64,000 nucleotides of DNA from Cryptomeria japonica (taxonomy: Eukaryota; Streptophyta; Pinopsida; Cupressales; Cupressaceae), in NCBI RefSeq assembly GCF_030272615.1, contig NC_081409.1, positions 245,959,502 through 246,023,501 on the forward strand, given 5' to 3'. Positions 9,282 through 20,439 of the stretch are shown here, piece by piece (the stretch's first letter is position 1; every line of letters begins with the position of its first letter). Both the position numbers and the translations under genes were made by a program. The notes below the pieces were generated by a model. That model saw only the letters and a list, made by a program, of their open reading frames with translations, searched no databases and was not told where the DNA came from.

Positions 9282-11345
9282 TGGTGTGGGGGCACCTAAC
9301 AATTTTGGTTGATTTTTGTTGAACCTGTTCTTAGGATGTTGGAATCCTATTCTTTGCTTTGTAATTAGGTCAAGAGACTAATGAGTATGTGCTCAAATGG
9401 TGACCAGGACCCTAAGAGTGCTTACTTAGCCAATGTTGGCTCATAGGCTCTTATGGGTGCCATGTAGGTGTTGAGTCATTTTGCATGTTTGAGTGTCTAG
9501 GAGTCAATGAGAAGGGTTGAGGAAGTCATGTGAGCCCCATGGAAGTGACCAAAACCTTGGGTTGAACAAGTTGTTCAAAAATACAAAAAATGTCAAAATT
9601 GCAAAAAGTTGCTCATAACAACTTTGCAACTTTTTAGCAAATTGTATTCCATGGCTAATTGGTTAGCCCAAGTATTTGTAACTACTCCAAGTCCAGTATA
9701 AGGCTTGGAGAAACTGAGGAGAATGGGTTTTTGAAGTTTTGGAGGTAATTAGACACATTTTGGCTTCTAGATTGTAGAGTTTTCCGTGTTTTTCATTGTT
9801 CTTTGTTGTTGTACGAACTTGTACGGATTCAAAATCCCAAGGTAGGAGCTTGAAAAGTTAGAAATATGTATTAGCTTCATTTTTTTTTTTTGTTTGAAGT
9901 TTTGAAGTGCTACCATTTGTGAGATATTGTCATTTTTGTTGTAGGTAGGTGTAGAGGCCCTAAAACCTAGGGTTTTGGAGAAAAATGCTTCCAATCTAGC
10001 ATTCCCATGGTGGAGCATGATGAAACTTGGTGGAATGATAGATTTATCTGTACACTATGCTTTCAATTTGGTTTTGAGTCAAAAGAAGCCAATATTGAGT
10101 TTTTCCACCATACCCTAGGCTTGACACGTTGAGTTGGCAGGGAAAGGTAGAACGGTGTATATGTGTTGGTTGGAAGAACCTTAATGAATGGAGTGGTAAG
10201 AAAGGTGGATTGGAGTCCCTCAGAGAAGCACAAACCTTAATCCATCTATGATTCACCCAGACAACTTGACAGGTGAAATTTTTTCAGCAAATCCTTGTTT
10301 GGTGCCTATAAAAATGGCAATTAGGTCTGTCAAGGTCTATAAGGGTTAAGTACCTTAGAAGCAGAACCCAGATGCAGTTCCCAGATATTGTATGAAGGCC
10401 CCAAATGGGTATCCATAATGGTGATTTACTCCTAAGGTTGTTTAGATGGTTCCTGAGATAAACCCCAAATACCCATTTTGCAAGCTTACTAGGATTAGGT
10501 TTCTTATAATGCAGTTTACTCATGTAGTGGGAGATCGGTAAGGGGTCAGAGTTCTTGGGGAAGGAGTAGGGTGGAAAACCATTCAAATGCCAACATCCTT
10601 GTGTGTATGAAGTTGGAGAATGCAGATCCTATAGTGGAGGGGGTTGAACTCTTAGTGTGAGTTGGGAAAGTGTGAATACTCAAGGCACCTACAAGAAGAA
10701 TTTGGAACTCTTGTTAACTATAGGGCATAACCTTGTGTCAAGACCTTGAAGGAAGGTCAGAGGAAGCCCTTGGAAGACCCTTGGAGGGTAAGGAGAAATG
10801 GGAACCATTGAATGGTTCTAGTGAACCTTGAGAATAATCTAAGTCAGTAGATACTACTTGGAGTGAATTATCCTGCTCTACATCATGCTCCAAGCCCGAA
10901 GAGATTGAATTGACCCTAGGCGGGCATCTCTATGTGACCGCCTGAACTGTAGAAGTGGAAATCACTTGCAGAAGACAAAGAAGATGGGATAAAGTCTCGA
11001 AACCTTGAATTTGGTGGTTTGACACCTTACCCCACCTTGCAGAAGTGTTGGTTTAGTCAGGGAACTAATAGAAGGCGTACTTGCTTTATAAATTAGGCCT
11101 AATTGGCTTAATTGGGTCTGGAAGGATAGTAAGGGTATAGACCTTTCAACTTGTGGTTAGAGTCTAAGCATTTAGGGACTTGTGTAACTTGATAAAGGGT
11201 ATCTGAATCTGCCCTTAGTTTTTCTTTTCCTTTGGAATTTTGTTAAGTTGTGTTTGGAGAACTCAACTGGTAGGGCTACTAGGCTACCGATAGGGCTACT
11301 AGACAAATAGGATAGTTGTGAGACAAGTATCCCCTGATGCATTCA
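9282..11345 (+). repeat. 3' LTR of element E (right limit uncertain)
   Basis: Starts TGGTGTGGGGGCACC directly after a purine-rich CCCCGGGAGAA, matching the LTR start of element D (TGGTGCAGGGGCACC). Shared internal landmarks with the D LTR include an AAAATTGCAAAAAGTTGC tract near 9592 and CATCTCTATGTGACCGCC near 10925. Its 3' end cannot be fixed because the partner LTR is missing; 11345 is a guess from a TGATGCA near 11337. It contains no gene; the short ORFs inside are chance. Confidence 0.6.
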
Positions 11346-11599
11346 ATAGTGAGATCTTATAGGTTTTTTGTGTTGGTTGGACCACCAATAGATAAAATCC
11401 AATAGGTTTCCATCCCACTGGTACCGAAAGATTGTCTGCCATTCACACAAGGGTAGAGTGTTTTCATCCTATTGGTACCGGAAGATACTAAACCAGTATG
11501 GATCTGGTCACACAAATTGTTGTGTGAGTTGAGTATTCGGTAGGTGTTTTGTTTACACCTTGAACAAACAAAATAACTTTTTTTGGACATAGTAGTTGT
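11346..11599. other. Spacer with a short imperfect duplication
   Basis: No gene seen. A 25-base unit ending TGGTACCG(A/G)AAGAT occurs twice, near 11402 and 11466. This may be the rest of the E LTR or the start of the next relic. Confidence 0.4.
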
Positions 11600-12165
11600 G
11601 GGCAAGAGAAGGTTTTCACCTAATTTGTTGCCTAGCTCTACATCAACTGATAATGGTGGGGAATTTTTCTCTAACGATTTTGATAGATTCTGTAAAGACT
11701 GTGGCATTAACAGATAGAAGACAACTCTGTATTCTCCACAACAAAATGGAGCTGCAAAAAGAATGAACAAGACATTGATAGAGAAGGCTAGGAGTATGTT
11801 GAGTGGTGCTAGTCTAGAACAAAATTTTGGGCTGAAGTTGTTGCCACTACTTGCTACCTCATTAATAGGTTTTGTACATCAATTCTTTTTGATAAAATGC
11901 GTATGGAAGTATGGTTAGGTCACAAGCCTTTATTGAGACATCTTAGAGTTTTTGGTTGTGAGACATATGCACATGTGCCAAAGGAGAAGCGAACAAAGTT
12001 ATAGAACAAGGCTATGTAATGTATCATCATCAGTTACAGTTATGGAGTGAAAGGATACAAGCTTTGGGACCCTATTGCACAAAAGGTAATTCATAGTAGA
12101 AGCATTATTTTTAGAGAAATTAAGTCTCCTTCTGTTACATTGCAGCTAGAACAAACTAAATAGGA
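11600..12165 (+). pseudogene. Copia integrase fragment (element F)
   Basis: In one frame the second catalytic Asp occurs in STDNGGEFFS (near 11645) and the third residue region in SPQQNGAAKRMNKT (near 11736), where the usual Glu before the Arg/Asn pair reads Lys. A TAG follows GINR near 11717. The downstream VFGCETYAHVPKEKR-like segment near 11950 is the Copia integrase C-terminal signature. The 5' half with the zinc finger and first Asp is absent. Confidence 0.7.
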
Positions 12166-12169
12166 AGAT

Positions 12170-12960
12170 GTGATTCAATTCCCTTCTACAGTTGAAAGAG
12201 TTGAATCGAGACCACTTGATAGGAAAGAAGTTGAGGAGAGCTCATCTAGCTCTGAATCTTCAGAAGAGGAGGAAGAACCTCCAACTAATATTGTTTTAAG
12301 GTCTACAAGACATAGACAACCACTTGAAAGGTATTTACTCGATGTTTGGAGATGTATTTTTTCTTTCAATACTAATGTGAATAAACCTAAAACTATAGAA
12401 GAGGCATTAGGTCTGAATGATGCAGAATCTTGGAACATTGCTATAGAAGAAGAAATGACAGCTTTGAAAAACAATGATACATGGGATCTTGTACCATTGC
12501 CTGAATGACGAAAACTTGTTGGTTGTAAATGGATGTTCAAGAAAATGATTGGTTCAGATGAAGGTATTGAGAAGTATAAAGCAAGGTTGGTTGCAAAAGG
12601 CTACTCTCAGGTTGAGGGTATTGATTATGGTAAGATACTTTCTCCTATTGCAAAAATGGCATCCATTAGATTTTTTCTTTCTATTGCTATTGCTTATGAC
12701 TTAGAGGTTGAGAAAATAGATGTGAAAAATGCTTTCCTTCATTGTTATTTGGAGGAGGATATTTATATGACACAACTAGAGCACTATCTGGTTAAAGGTA
12801 AAAGTACTTTGGTTTGTGAATTGAAGAAATCCTTGTATGGCCTCAAACAAAGTCCTAGGATGTGGTAACATAAATTTGATACATATGTGTTCAGTTTGGG
12901 ATTTTAACATTCTAAATCAGATCACTGTGTTTATTATAAATATGATGGTGATTATTTCAT
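12170..12960 (+). pseudogene. Copia reverse transcriptase, N-terminal part (element F)
   Basis: A Ser/Glu-rich linker (12220-12285) is followed by RSTRHRQPLERY and EALGLNDAESWNIAIEEEM, then NNDTWDLVPLPE. These are the standard Copia integrase-RT linker. After a TGA at 12506 and a frame change come KYKARLVAKGYSQVEGIDY, IDVKNAFLHCYLEEDIYM and LKKSLYGLKQSPRMW, the first RT palm motifs. A TAA follows RMW at about 12866. The YxDD region, near 12975, is disrupted by a frame change. Confidence 0.8.
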
Positions 12961-12987
12961 GTAGATTGCATTATACATGTTGATGAT

Positions 12988-13835
12988 ATGTTATTCATTG
13001 GGAAAGGGAAATGTATGATTTCAGAACTAAAGTCTCAACTCACTGCTAACTTTGAAATGAAAGATCTTGGTAGAGTGAAACACATTCTTGGAATGGAAAT
13101 TAGAAGAGATAGAGTGAACATAAAGCTATGGCTAGGCCAAAGTAAGTATGTGAATTCAATTTTATGGAGGTTCAATGTGCATGATTGTAGCGAATTGTGT
13201 GTTCCCTTTACAATTGAAACAAAATTATTTGTTTCAGATTTTCCTACATTTCCATCAGAGATGGAAGTCATGAGAAGAGTGCCTTATCATAGTGTAGTTG
13301 GAAGTTTGATGTATGCTCTGGTCTGTACTAGACTAGAAGTAGTCCAAGTAGTGGGAGCTCTTTCCAGATATATGTCTAATCTTGGTAGAGTTCATTAGGA
13401 TGTAGTCAAAAGAGTCTTCAAATTTTTGAAGGGTACCTCAGAGTATTCTTTGTGTTAACATGGTGATTTGGTTGAAGACTTTGTTTCCCTTGATATTCAT
13501 GATTATGTGGATTTATACTGGGCATGTGATATTGATAGTAGAAGATTCACCAGTGCTTATATGTTTACTTTATTTGGTGGTGCAATTAGTTGGATGACTA
13601 AGCGACATGTTGTGGTTGCTTTGTTCACTATGGAAGTATAGTATATGGCAACTACTAATGCTTGTAAAGAATCCATTTGGTTTAAGAGACTATGTTCAGA
13701 TATTGGAATAAAATAAGGTATAATGATAGTTTATTGTGACAGTCAGAGTGTGATCTTCCTAGCTAAGAACCTAAAATTTCATGCCTAAACCAAACACATT
13801 GATGTTCAATATCAATTTGTTCAAAGCTTTGGTTG
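12988..13835 (+). pseudogene. Copia reverse transcriptase end and RNase H (element F)
   Basis: MLFIGKGKCMISELKSQL continues directly after the missing catalytic DD segment. FEMKDLGRVKHILGMEI and YHSVVGSLMYALVCTRLEV are typical Copia thumb/connection motifs. Stops at 13396 and later split the RNase H part, which still shows DLYWACDIDSRRFTSAYMF and the CDSQSVIFLAKN motif near 13737. The product would be non-functional. Confidence 0.75.
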
Positions 13836-14008
13836 ATGATGGCAGGGTGTTCAAGATTGTTAAGGTAGAGACTTTGATGCAAACTAAGGTTGTGAGAATA
13901 GAGAAGTTCAAATGGTGTTTGGAGTTTATGGGCCTCATGGCCCCTAGCAATTAATTTATTATGTAGATACTCCCTTTTCTCTTGCAAGGTGTTCAACAAG
14001 TGGGAGAA

Positions 14009-14860
14009 TGGTTGGAAAATGGTGTCTCAACCTTGCATTTATATGAGGTTACTATTTATAGTAAGTTTTTTTTTTAGCATGAAATGGTGTGAAATTATCC
14101 CCAAAGCTTTGGATTGGCTAGATAAGCATGCCGATAAATTTTTGTCACAAGATCACAACTAGTTTTGAAGATATTAGAGTTTCTGTTTTTGAAGGGTGCG
14201 ATGAAAGGTTTAAATTTAATTTTGAGGATTTTAGACCCTCCAAAATACCATAAAAAGTTTTTGTAACTAGCATAGCGGGTTATAAGGTGATAGAGAAATT
14301 TGCGAGCTTTCCAATGCTTTAAACGGTTCATCAATCAAACACCCGGTTCACAAGTTATGGCCTCCAAAAGTTTGGACTCTTGAAATAGGAAATATTAAAT
14401 TGCATCAAACAAATAAATGAGCTATAAAAGGGATGTACAAGTTTTGATGTGTGTTTTGACAAACCATAGGCCATCTAGAATGGAGATAAGGTCAGCTCTA
14501 ATCTATTGGGTGGTTTTAGCCCATGGTTTTGTAATACCATTTGGTGGTTTCTTGTATTATATCTCTTATATATGAGGTGCGTGAGATAGAGGTTGTGCGT
14601 AAGAATCTTATGGCTATTGAGTTACCTCTTAATCTCTGATTAGTGGTAATTTTGTGATGAGCTTTCTCTATAAGTATATTGTAATATGTTATTGATTTTT
14701 GAATAATATATTGGGTAGCTTTTGGAGTGTGGGTGTTTTCTCTTGAAAGGGTTTTTCCCACGTAAATCACTGTGTTGTGGTATGCATGATATTATGTTTA
14801 TTTTTGTTAAATTTTTCATAATTGTTGTAACGATCTATAAATTTTTTGCATTACCCTCCT
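14009..14860 (+). repeat. Probable 3' LTR of element F
   Basis: Begins TGGTTGGAAAATGGTGTCTC right after the GTGGGAGAA tract. It contains a good TATA box (CTATAAAAGGG, 14422-14432) about 415 bases in and GGGTTTTTCCCACGT near 14750, a motif common near Copia LTR ends. The right limit is uncertain since no partner LTR lies in the window. Confidence 0.55.
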
Positions 14861-16100
14861 CTCAAGGTTAGTGTAGGAAGTTGTTCAACTACTTAACTTC
14901 CTTACATGACACTAGCTCAAGGTGCCATAGTCCAGGTTGACTAGGGCACTAGGCACCTTATTCCTTTCCTTTTCTACTAGTTTTTTCTTGGTTTCTTATG
15001 TCTCTATGTACGCTATGATAGTGGATTATAAGGTTATTTTCTAGGCACTCTAATTTTATTATACTATAGTTAGAAGGATGATTGGATTGTATTATTGGAT
15101 CAAATTGTTTAGAATAATACAAGATTGGTTTCTTTGGGGTGAAGTTTCTTCCTACAAAAATTTCTTTACCTATATGAGATAATTTCATCCATGCTATCCT
15201 ATCCACCTCATCCTTCGTTATCCCTCATCCTCCATTATCCCTCATTAACCCTATCTACATCCATATTCCCTTTTCCACCTTTGATCTTGACAAGGTTAGG
15301 GGTTTCCATAAGCATCGTGCATCCTATCTACTTCACCTTCTCCACACTTTCAGTGCATATTTTATTATCTTATCCATTTGTTACTTCCATGATCTATTAC
15401 CATTTTTTATCTTTCTTATCCTATTTGTATCCTATCTTCATCCTATCCATCCCTTGATCTTGATGAGAACTAAGGACATAAAATACAAAACATGTATTCA
15501 GAAACCTCTTGACATGTCCATCTCTATGGATCACATGCCATTTAATGAACCTTACATTGTCATATCCCATCCCCTATCTTGGATAAACATGTTATCCCAT
15601 TGTGAGATAATCCTTGAAAACCAAATAAGACTCAATTCCATAATAAGTTGCCTCCATCCTTCACATATCCATTTACATCCCATAAATTCATTCATCCACT
15701 TATAATGCTTTATGCCTTGCTGGACACTAAGGAAAATTAATTACATCTAGATTTCAAGAATAATTCTTGATACATGTCTAATTCCTTAGCCACTAATTTG
15801 GTCAACTTTTAGGAAATCAAAATCTCCTCCCCCCCAAAAAAAAATTAAAAAAAAAATTAAAAATCCAAAATGTCAAGATATTTTTCAAAAATCCAAAAAA
15901 AATCATTTTTTCTTCAAAAATCTAAAATCCATAATAAATTGTCTCTTGCTAAGACACTAACACTTTGAACAAATGCAACCAGAACATTACATAAAACATT
16001 TAGCTTAACAAATCATGAATCAACATACAAACTACCAAGCTAGCACTACAACCTAACCAATCAATTGCCTTATCAACATTAGCAATATTGATCAACTATC

Positions 16101-16260
16101 ATTTGTCTTATACAAGTTGTTACATCCTTGAAACCAAACATGTCGTCTTATATGAGATGTTTCAATCTTGAAACCAAACATGTTGTCTTATATGAGATGT
16201 TTCAATCTTGAAACCATGCACTTGTCTTATACTAGATGTGTCATTCCTGAAACCAGACAC
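16101..16260 (+). repeat. Four-copy 40-bp tandem repeat
   Basis: Units start at 16101, 16141, 16181 and 16221. The consensus begins TGTTGTCTTATATGAGATGT and ends with CTTGAAACCAAACA. The middle two copies are almost identical, the outer ones diverged. Period exactly 40. Confidence 0.9.
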
Positions 16261-16981
16261 CATCATTATCATACTAGCAAAAACACTTAACTTTGGTAGG
16301 AAGATATAAATGGTTGTTGACTCATTTTTTCTAGTGAGTCTTATATTTTATTTAATCTTAATGACATGTTTCCTATGCTACTCACAGATGTCCTAGACTA
16401 GAGGAGCTATGATTGGGCATGATCATTTTCTTGTTGTATTTTTGGATTGTTCTTTTAGTAATGCTATGACTTGTCCATAGACATGATTTTCTATGATCAT
16501 TGAGCACCTATTATTGTAGTGTGAATAAGAACATTTCTTCTTGTTCTAAAGTGTCTTCTATCCTTGAAAATGGCATGTGGGTCACCTAGTTCTAACTCAT
16601 GTATAGATGATTACTTCCAATTGCCATAATAAGCTCAATGCTGATAAGCACTGTATTAAGCACAATTCTTCATCACCATCATCCTCTCTATCTACCCATA
16701 TCCATAACCATATCCAATTTCATTCATGACTATTTCTTCATATGGCTTTCAATTTACCATCTCCTTACCCATACTCCCCCTTTTCATTCATCATCATCTA
16801 TTTTATTTTCTTCTAGCCTTATACCCTATCTTTCCTTTCAAGAGCACATGTGTATTCTCCTAACCCATATGTCCTCTTGAGGTTGCATCATCATACTAAC
16901 TTGCCATCCTTCCTCATCCTTGCCATGACTAGGGCATCATGCTTCTAGTTCTTATCCCTTTCCTACCTATCACGTTTTAGA

Positions 16982-17023
16982 CTTCTTTGAAACAATGTGA
17001 TAAACTGTATTGTCTCAAAGAAG
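16982..17023 (+). other. Stem-loop overlapping the polypurine tract
   Basis: CTTCTTTGAAACAAT (16982-16996) pairs with ATTGTCTCAAAGAAG (17009-17023), 14 of 15 positions, around a 12-base loop. The right arm runs into the purine tract AAAGAAGAGCAAAA just before the LTR at 17031. Confidence 0.6.
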
Positions 17024-17030
17024 AGCAAAA

Positions 17031-18010
17031 TGTAGACACCTAAAAAAAAATCCTTGTTTAATTAAATATTTTATTATTTATTTAATTATTTTAAAGTTAT
17101 TTTCTCTATTAATTAAATAAATATTTTTATTTATTTAAGTAATTAATTAGCCTTTTCTTTCTTAAAATTAAATAAATATCTAGTATATATTTAATTATCT
17201 TAGCTTCACCTTTTTCCTCTATTACTTTATTCAATTAATTAGTTCATTATCTTTTTCTTTCTAATCCTAGCCATCCAGCTTGTTCATATGGATCATAATC
17301 AAAATTTGTAGTCATGTGACATGTGTCCCACCTTATCCCTTCTTCACATGTCCAAACACATTTTTCTAAATCAAAAGTCAACCCACCTCTTAATCTTAGC
17401 CCTTTCTTCAAATTAACGTCTTAATCTTCTTCACTCTTTTCCACCTCTTAAATCTTATCTCCATTTCATTTGCAACTCTTAATCTTATTGATTTTCTTCT
17501 ATCTATGTGATCATGGCCATTCATCTTTTAATCTCTTAATCTAAGCCCTTGTTTCTCTTGGAGATTTGTATAAGAAAAAACTTATTCTTCTCATTTTCAT
17601 ATCCACAATATGAGTTTACTTACATAATGTCAAATTCTCTAGAGCTTTTATCATCATATCATCACCTTGCTTGAATCATCAATCAATCACTCTCCATTTC
17701 TTTATGGCATATTGTGCTAGTGCTTAATGTTGAGAGCAAATACATCATATTCACAAGATCTTGAAGGATAAGAAGATAATGGAATCAAGCTTGTCTTGCG
17801 TGTGAAGGTTTACTCGATTAATTTCATTTGTTAGCATACTTGATTTAGAGCTCCATTGGTGTCGTTGAATATTTTTGTAGATTCTATACTAGTGGTTGGG
17901 ATAATTAGAAGTTTACAATAGATTCAAAATTCAACATACACAATAACAAGATTAAATTTCTACATTGTTAATATTTTCATTGTATCATTTATTGAGTTAT
18001 TATAACAAGC
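17031..18010 (+). repeat. LTR-like sequence, probable 3' LTR of a gypsy element
   Basis: Starts TGTAGACACCTAAAA directly after a polypurine tract and has an AATTAATT-rich first 250 bases. The start of the element C LTR (TGTACACATCTAAAA at 40243) has the same layout. The right limit is not defined; ATTATAACA near 18008 is a possible end. No gene inside. Confidence 0.5.
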
Positions 18011-18959
18011 ATCTTCCTTATTTAGTGGGCATGGAAAGTAATTAGTACTTCACGATTGAGCACTTAGAGTTATGTTTATTTATTATGGTGCATATTGGTC
18101 AATGATGCTTGGCGGAGGTTATATTTCTATCATAGGATGCCACATTCATGTTATGAGGGTATTGAATTTTCACATGAGGACTTGGGCACTTAGATTTGGG
18201 CCCATATTTTTGGCCACCTGTTTTATAGAATCCTTTATGCTTTCTAGTTATTAATTTCCTATTTATTGGAGGTATATGATAGATGAGGTAGCTCATTGTA
18301 GGTTAATGTAAGCTTACACTACTATAATGATTAAGTTTAAGAGAGAAATTGATGTGTTAATGTGCTCTATTCTTTGAGATTAATATAGATTTGCACCCTC
18401 TTTTGTGATTGGTTTTCTTACCTAAATTTTTTTTCCCCACATATGTTGATGTAATTATGGTTTTTAGATTTTTATTGCTACTCTTTCTAATTTATCGACA
18501 TATTTTTAATCAAATTTTAACCATTAAAGTTAATGTTCCTATTATTTTGCTCAATCATTTTTTAGTAAAGTAGGAACTAAATACATAGATGCATGTCAAT
18601 TAAGTCCACATGCAAGGAACTAAGAAAAGTTTTTTTTTGGATCATAGAATATTACTTAATCCCTAGTATTCTCTTGGATTGATAGGATTTCTAAAAACCA
18701 AGTTTAGGAAATTAAATTCTTTGTAAAGAAGCTCTAGTCTATTCTACTATTTCCCTGACAATAAAAATATTGGTTAAATATAAATTATTTTTTATGGAAT
18801 TTATTTCCTCAAATCACACAATCAAATAAAGTAGATGGTGGTTATGAAGAGAAAGATCTTTTACTAAGATCCTATAAGATACATTCAACCATGTGAGAAG
18901 GATTGAGTAAGAAATCAAAATAGGCTCACCAACCCTAGGAATAAACTTGAGACTCTCCT
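18011..18959. other. AT-rich noncoding stretch
   Basis: No gene or recognised element. Two opposing short ORFs near 18072-18296 overlap each other and show no family features. Confidence 0.5.
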
Positions 18960-19480
18960 AATTGACGATATTAGCATATATTATTATGGTTTGAATGTGA
19001 AATAAGTTTAGACTAGTAAAATGCTAAGTGGCTTTGAAGAACTTGCAGGGGAAGCCATCAAGGCTAGGGATGTAATCATTGGCTCTTTACAGTAGCATAC
19101 AAATCTCATCAAGTGTAAGGAAAGCATCATAAGAAGTTTGAGAAAAATAACCAGATTTAGAGGGGGAACATCTTGAAATTATTGAAAAACTTGGGAATGC
19201 AGTATAGAATCCTCCCTAGCTTGAAAAAATAATTGTAGTATATAAAAGATTTTGAAATCTTTGGATGAAAATGAGATGTCTATTAGCAAAATGGATAGCT
19301 TAAGTTTCTCTTTGCCCCACTTGAGGTGAAGGAGCTTGAAGAATTATTTGGCATTTTTGTTGCCAAATTGATCTAGTGAAGGCAGGCTATGGCTTGAGCA
19401 CACATATCGTATGGACATTAAAAATTTTAAGCTTAAACTTGAATTGAGTAGAAATAGTCTCAAGTTGGAAGTTGAAGGAA
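18960..19480 (-). pseudogene. LINE reverse transcriptase N-terminal fragment
   Basis: On the minus strand one frame gives LDQFGNKNAK followed by FFKLLHLKW near 19360, the WLQ-GDKNT-FF motif found between endonuclease and RT in plant L1-type LINEs. About 300 bases further on comes SLDGFPCKFFKAT near 19050, the PGPDGFP-FYK motif that opens the RT domain. Stops and shifts are frequent. No 3' part of the LINE adjoins it, so this is an isolated fragment. Confidence 0.6.
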
Positions 19481-20439
19481 TTATTTTCTAATTGAATAAT
19501 GACAATCACAAATCTTAATGATAACATCATCAACATACTTACTAATTTTTATTTCTTATTTTCATTATTTATTATATAGTTATAGTTATACAAATCCTTC
19601 CATAACTCAATCCAACCAACAACAATAATAATAGTAATAATAATAATGATAAACAACTAAATAATATGAGATATTTTTTAAATGGATATAAAAATAAAAC
19701 ATTATTTTAATTACAAAATTAAAAGTTAGTAAAAAATATAATATAAAAATGACATGCCAATCAAAATATCTACTCACAAGAGCCTGTTTCCCATTAACCA
19801 AGGTTTTTGAGGTCTAGGAGAGAAATGGGAAAATGAAGAGTAAAAACCTAAAGCATTGCTTAACACATGAATGAAATATAGATTTATCAATGCAAAGACT
19901 AATGTCTCTAGGAATTATTGATGTTGATTTTAATGAGTGCTCTACAATGGACAATTCATTATTGATTTGCTTTTACATGATACGTACTAATATTTTTTCA
20001 AAGAAAGATGGTCCATAAATTAAGAAGAGTGCAGTAAATAAAATATTACTAAGGTAATAATTGCTTCAAACACAAATAGCCAAAGATTTATTTGGTCTAA
20101 ATTTTACCTTCATAATTAAGTACTATTTACTTGGTTGAGGAATTGAGGACACAATTATGTTATGATAGGCAAAGATAATGTCTCCTAACTCTTTAGGATA
20201 CATCATAATTTGGAGCATAAGATGATTTAGGGTACAATAATAATATTAGAAAAATAATCATTATGTTAGATAACAAATAGTCTTATAAATAGATATATTT
20301 TCTGGATATTTAAATGTATTGAAAGTCCATCTAATTAGCTATAATCTAATTTATGTTTATTAGGATGTATATAATTGGATGATAGATTCTTATAATAATA
20401 TTATAAATAAATATTGAAAATATATTTGATTACTGTGAA
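19481..20439. other. AT-rich noncoding stretch with a trinucleotide tract
   Basis: No gene. 19618-19656 is an imperfect AAC/AAT trinucleotide repeat. The remainder is AT-rich without recognised features. Confidence 0.5.

Larger units (their letters stand above)
5296..11345 (+). mobile_element. Ty3/gypsy chromovirus relic (element E), 5' part missing
   Basis: Gag fragment, protease, reverse transcriptase, RNase H, integrase and chromodomain in canonical gypsy order on the plus strand, then a 3' LTR. The 5' LTR and early gag are absent because element A and the unrelated left edge replace them. The pol frame is nearly continuous: one frame from 5845 to about 7290, then one frameshift and a second frame to 9236. 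Only four stops occur (6283, 6862, 7593, 9024). The proteins closely resemble those of minus-strand element D, so both belong to one chromovirus family. The outer limit of the LTR near 11345 is uncertain. Confidence 0.85.
11600..14860 (+). mobile_element. 5'-truncated Copia retrotransposon relic (element F)
   Basis: Plus-strand Copia pol from mid-integrase to RNase H, then a polypurine tract (GTGGGAGAA, 14000-14008) and a probable 3' LTR. The 5' LTR, gag and protease are missing. Many stops and shifts make it an old copy. It is distinct from element B: its LTR starts TGGTTGGAAAATGG rather than TGTTGGCA. Confidence 0.8.
14861..17030. other. Pyrimidine-rich noncoding spacer, probably a gypsy 3' region
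   Basis: No gene. 15180-15470 and 16640-16960 are degenerate CCTCATCC/CCATATCC-rich tracts; their ORFs are low-complexity products. The A-rich patch at 15829-15935 resembles the A-rich tract after the integrase of element C (63800-63920). The spacer ends in a polypurine tract and an LTR start at 17031, so it may be the 3' untranslated part of another Tat-like element. Confidence 0.4.

Noticed and set aside
11357-11770. Minus-strand ORF of 137 codons
   Set aside because: Lies opposite the start of the Copia F integrase, whose sense-strand motifs are clear. Shadow frame.
15191-15705. Two ORFs of 88 and 83 codons
   Set aside because: Translation of low-complexity CCTCATCC-type tracts; no domain and no homologue in the window.
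16101-16260. CRISPR-like array
   Set aside because: Units are contiguous without spacers, only four copies, in plant repeat DNA. It is a simple tandem repeat.
19618-19656. Possible functional microsatellite
   Set aside because: Short, imperfect AAC/AAT run; nothing links it to a gene or element end.
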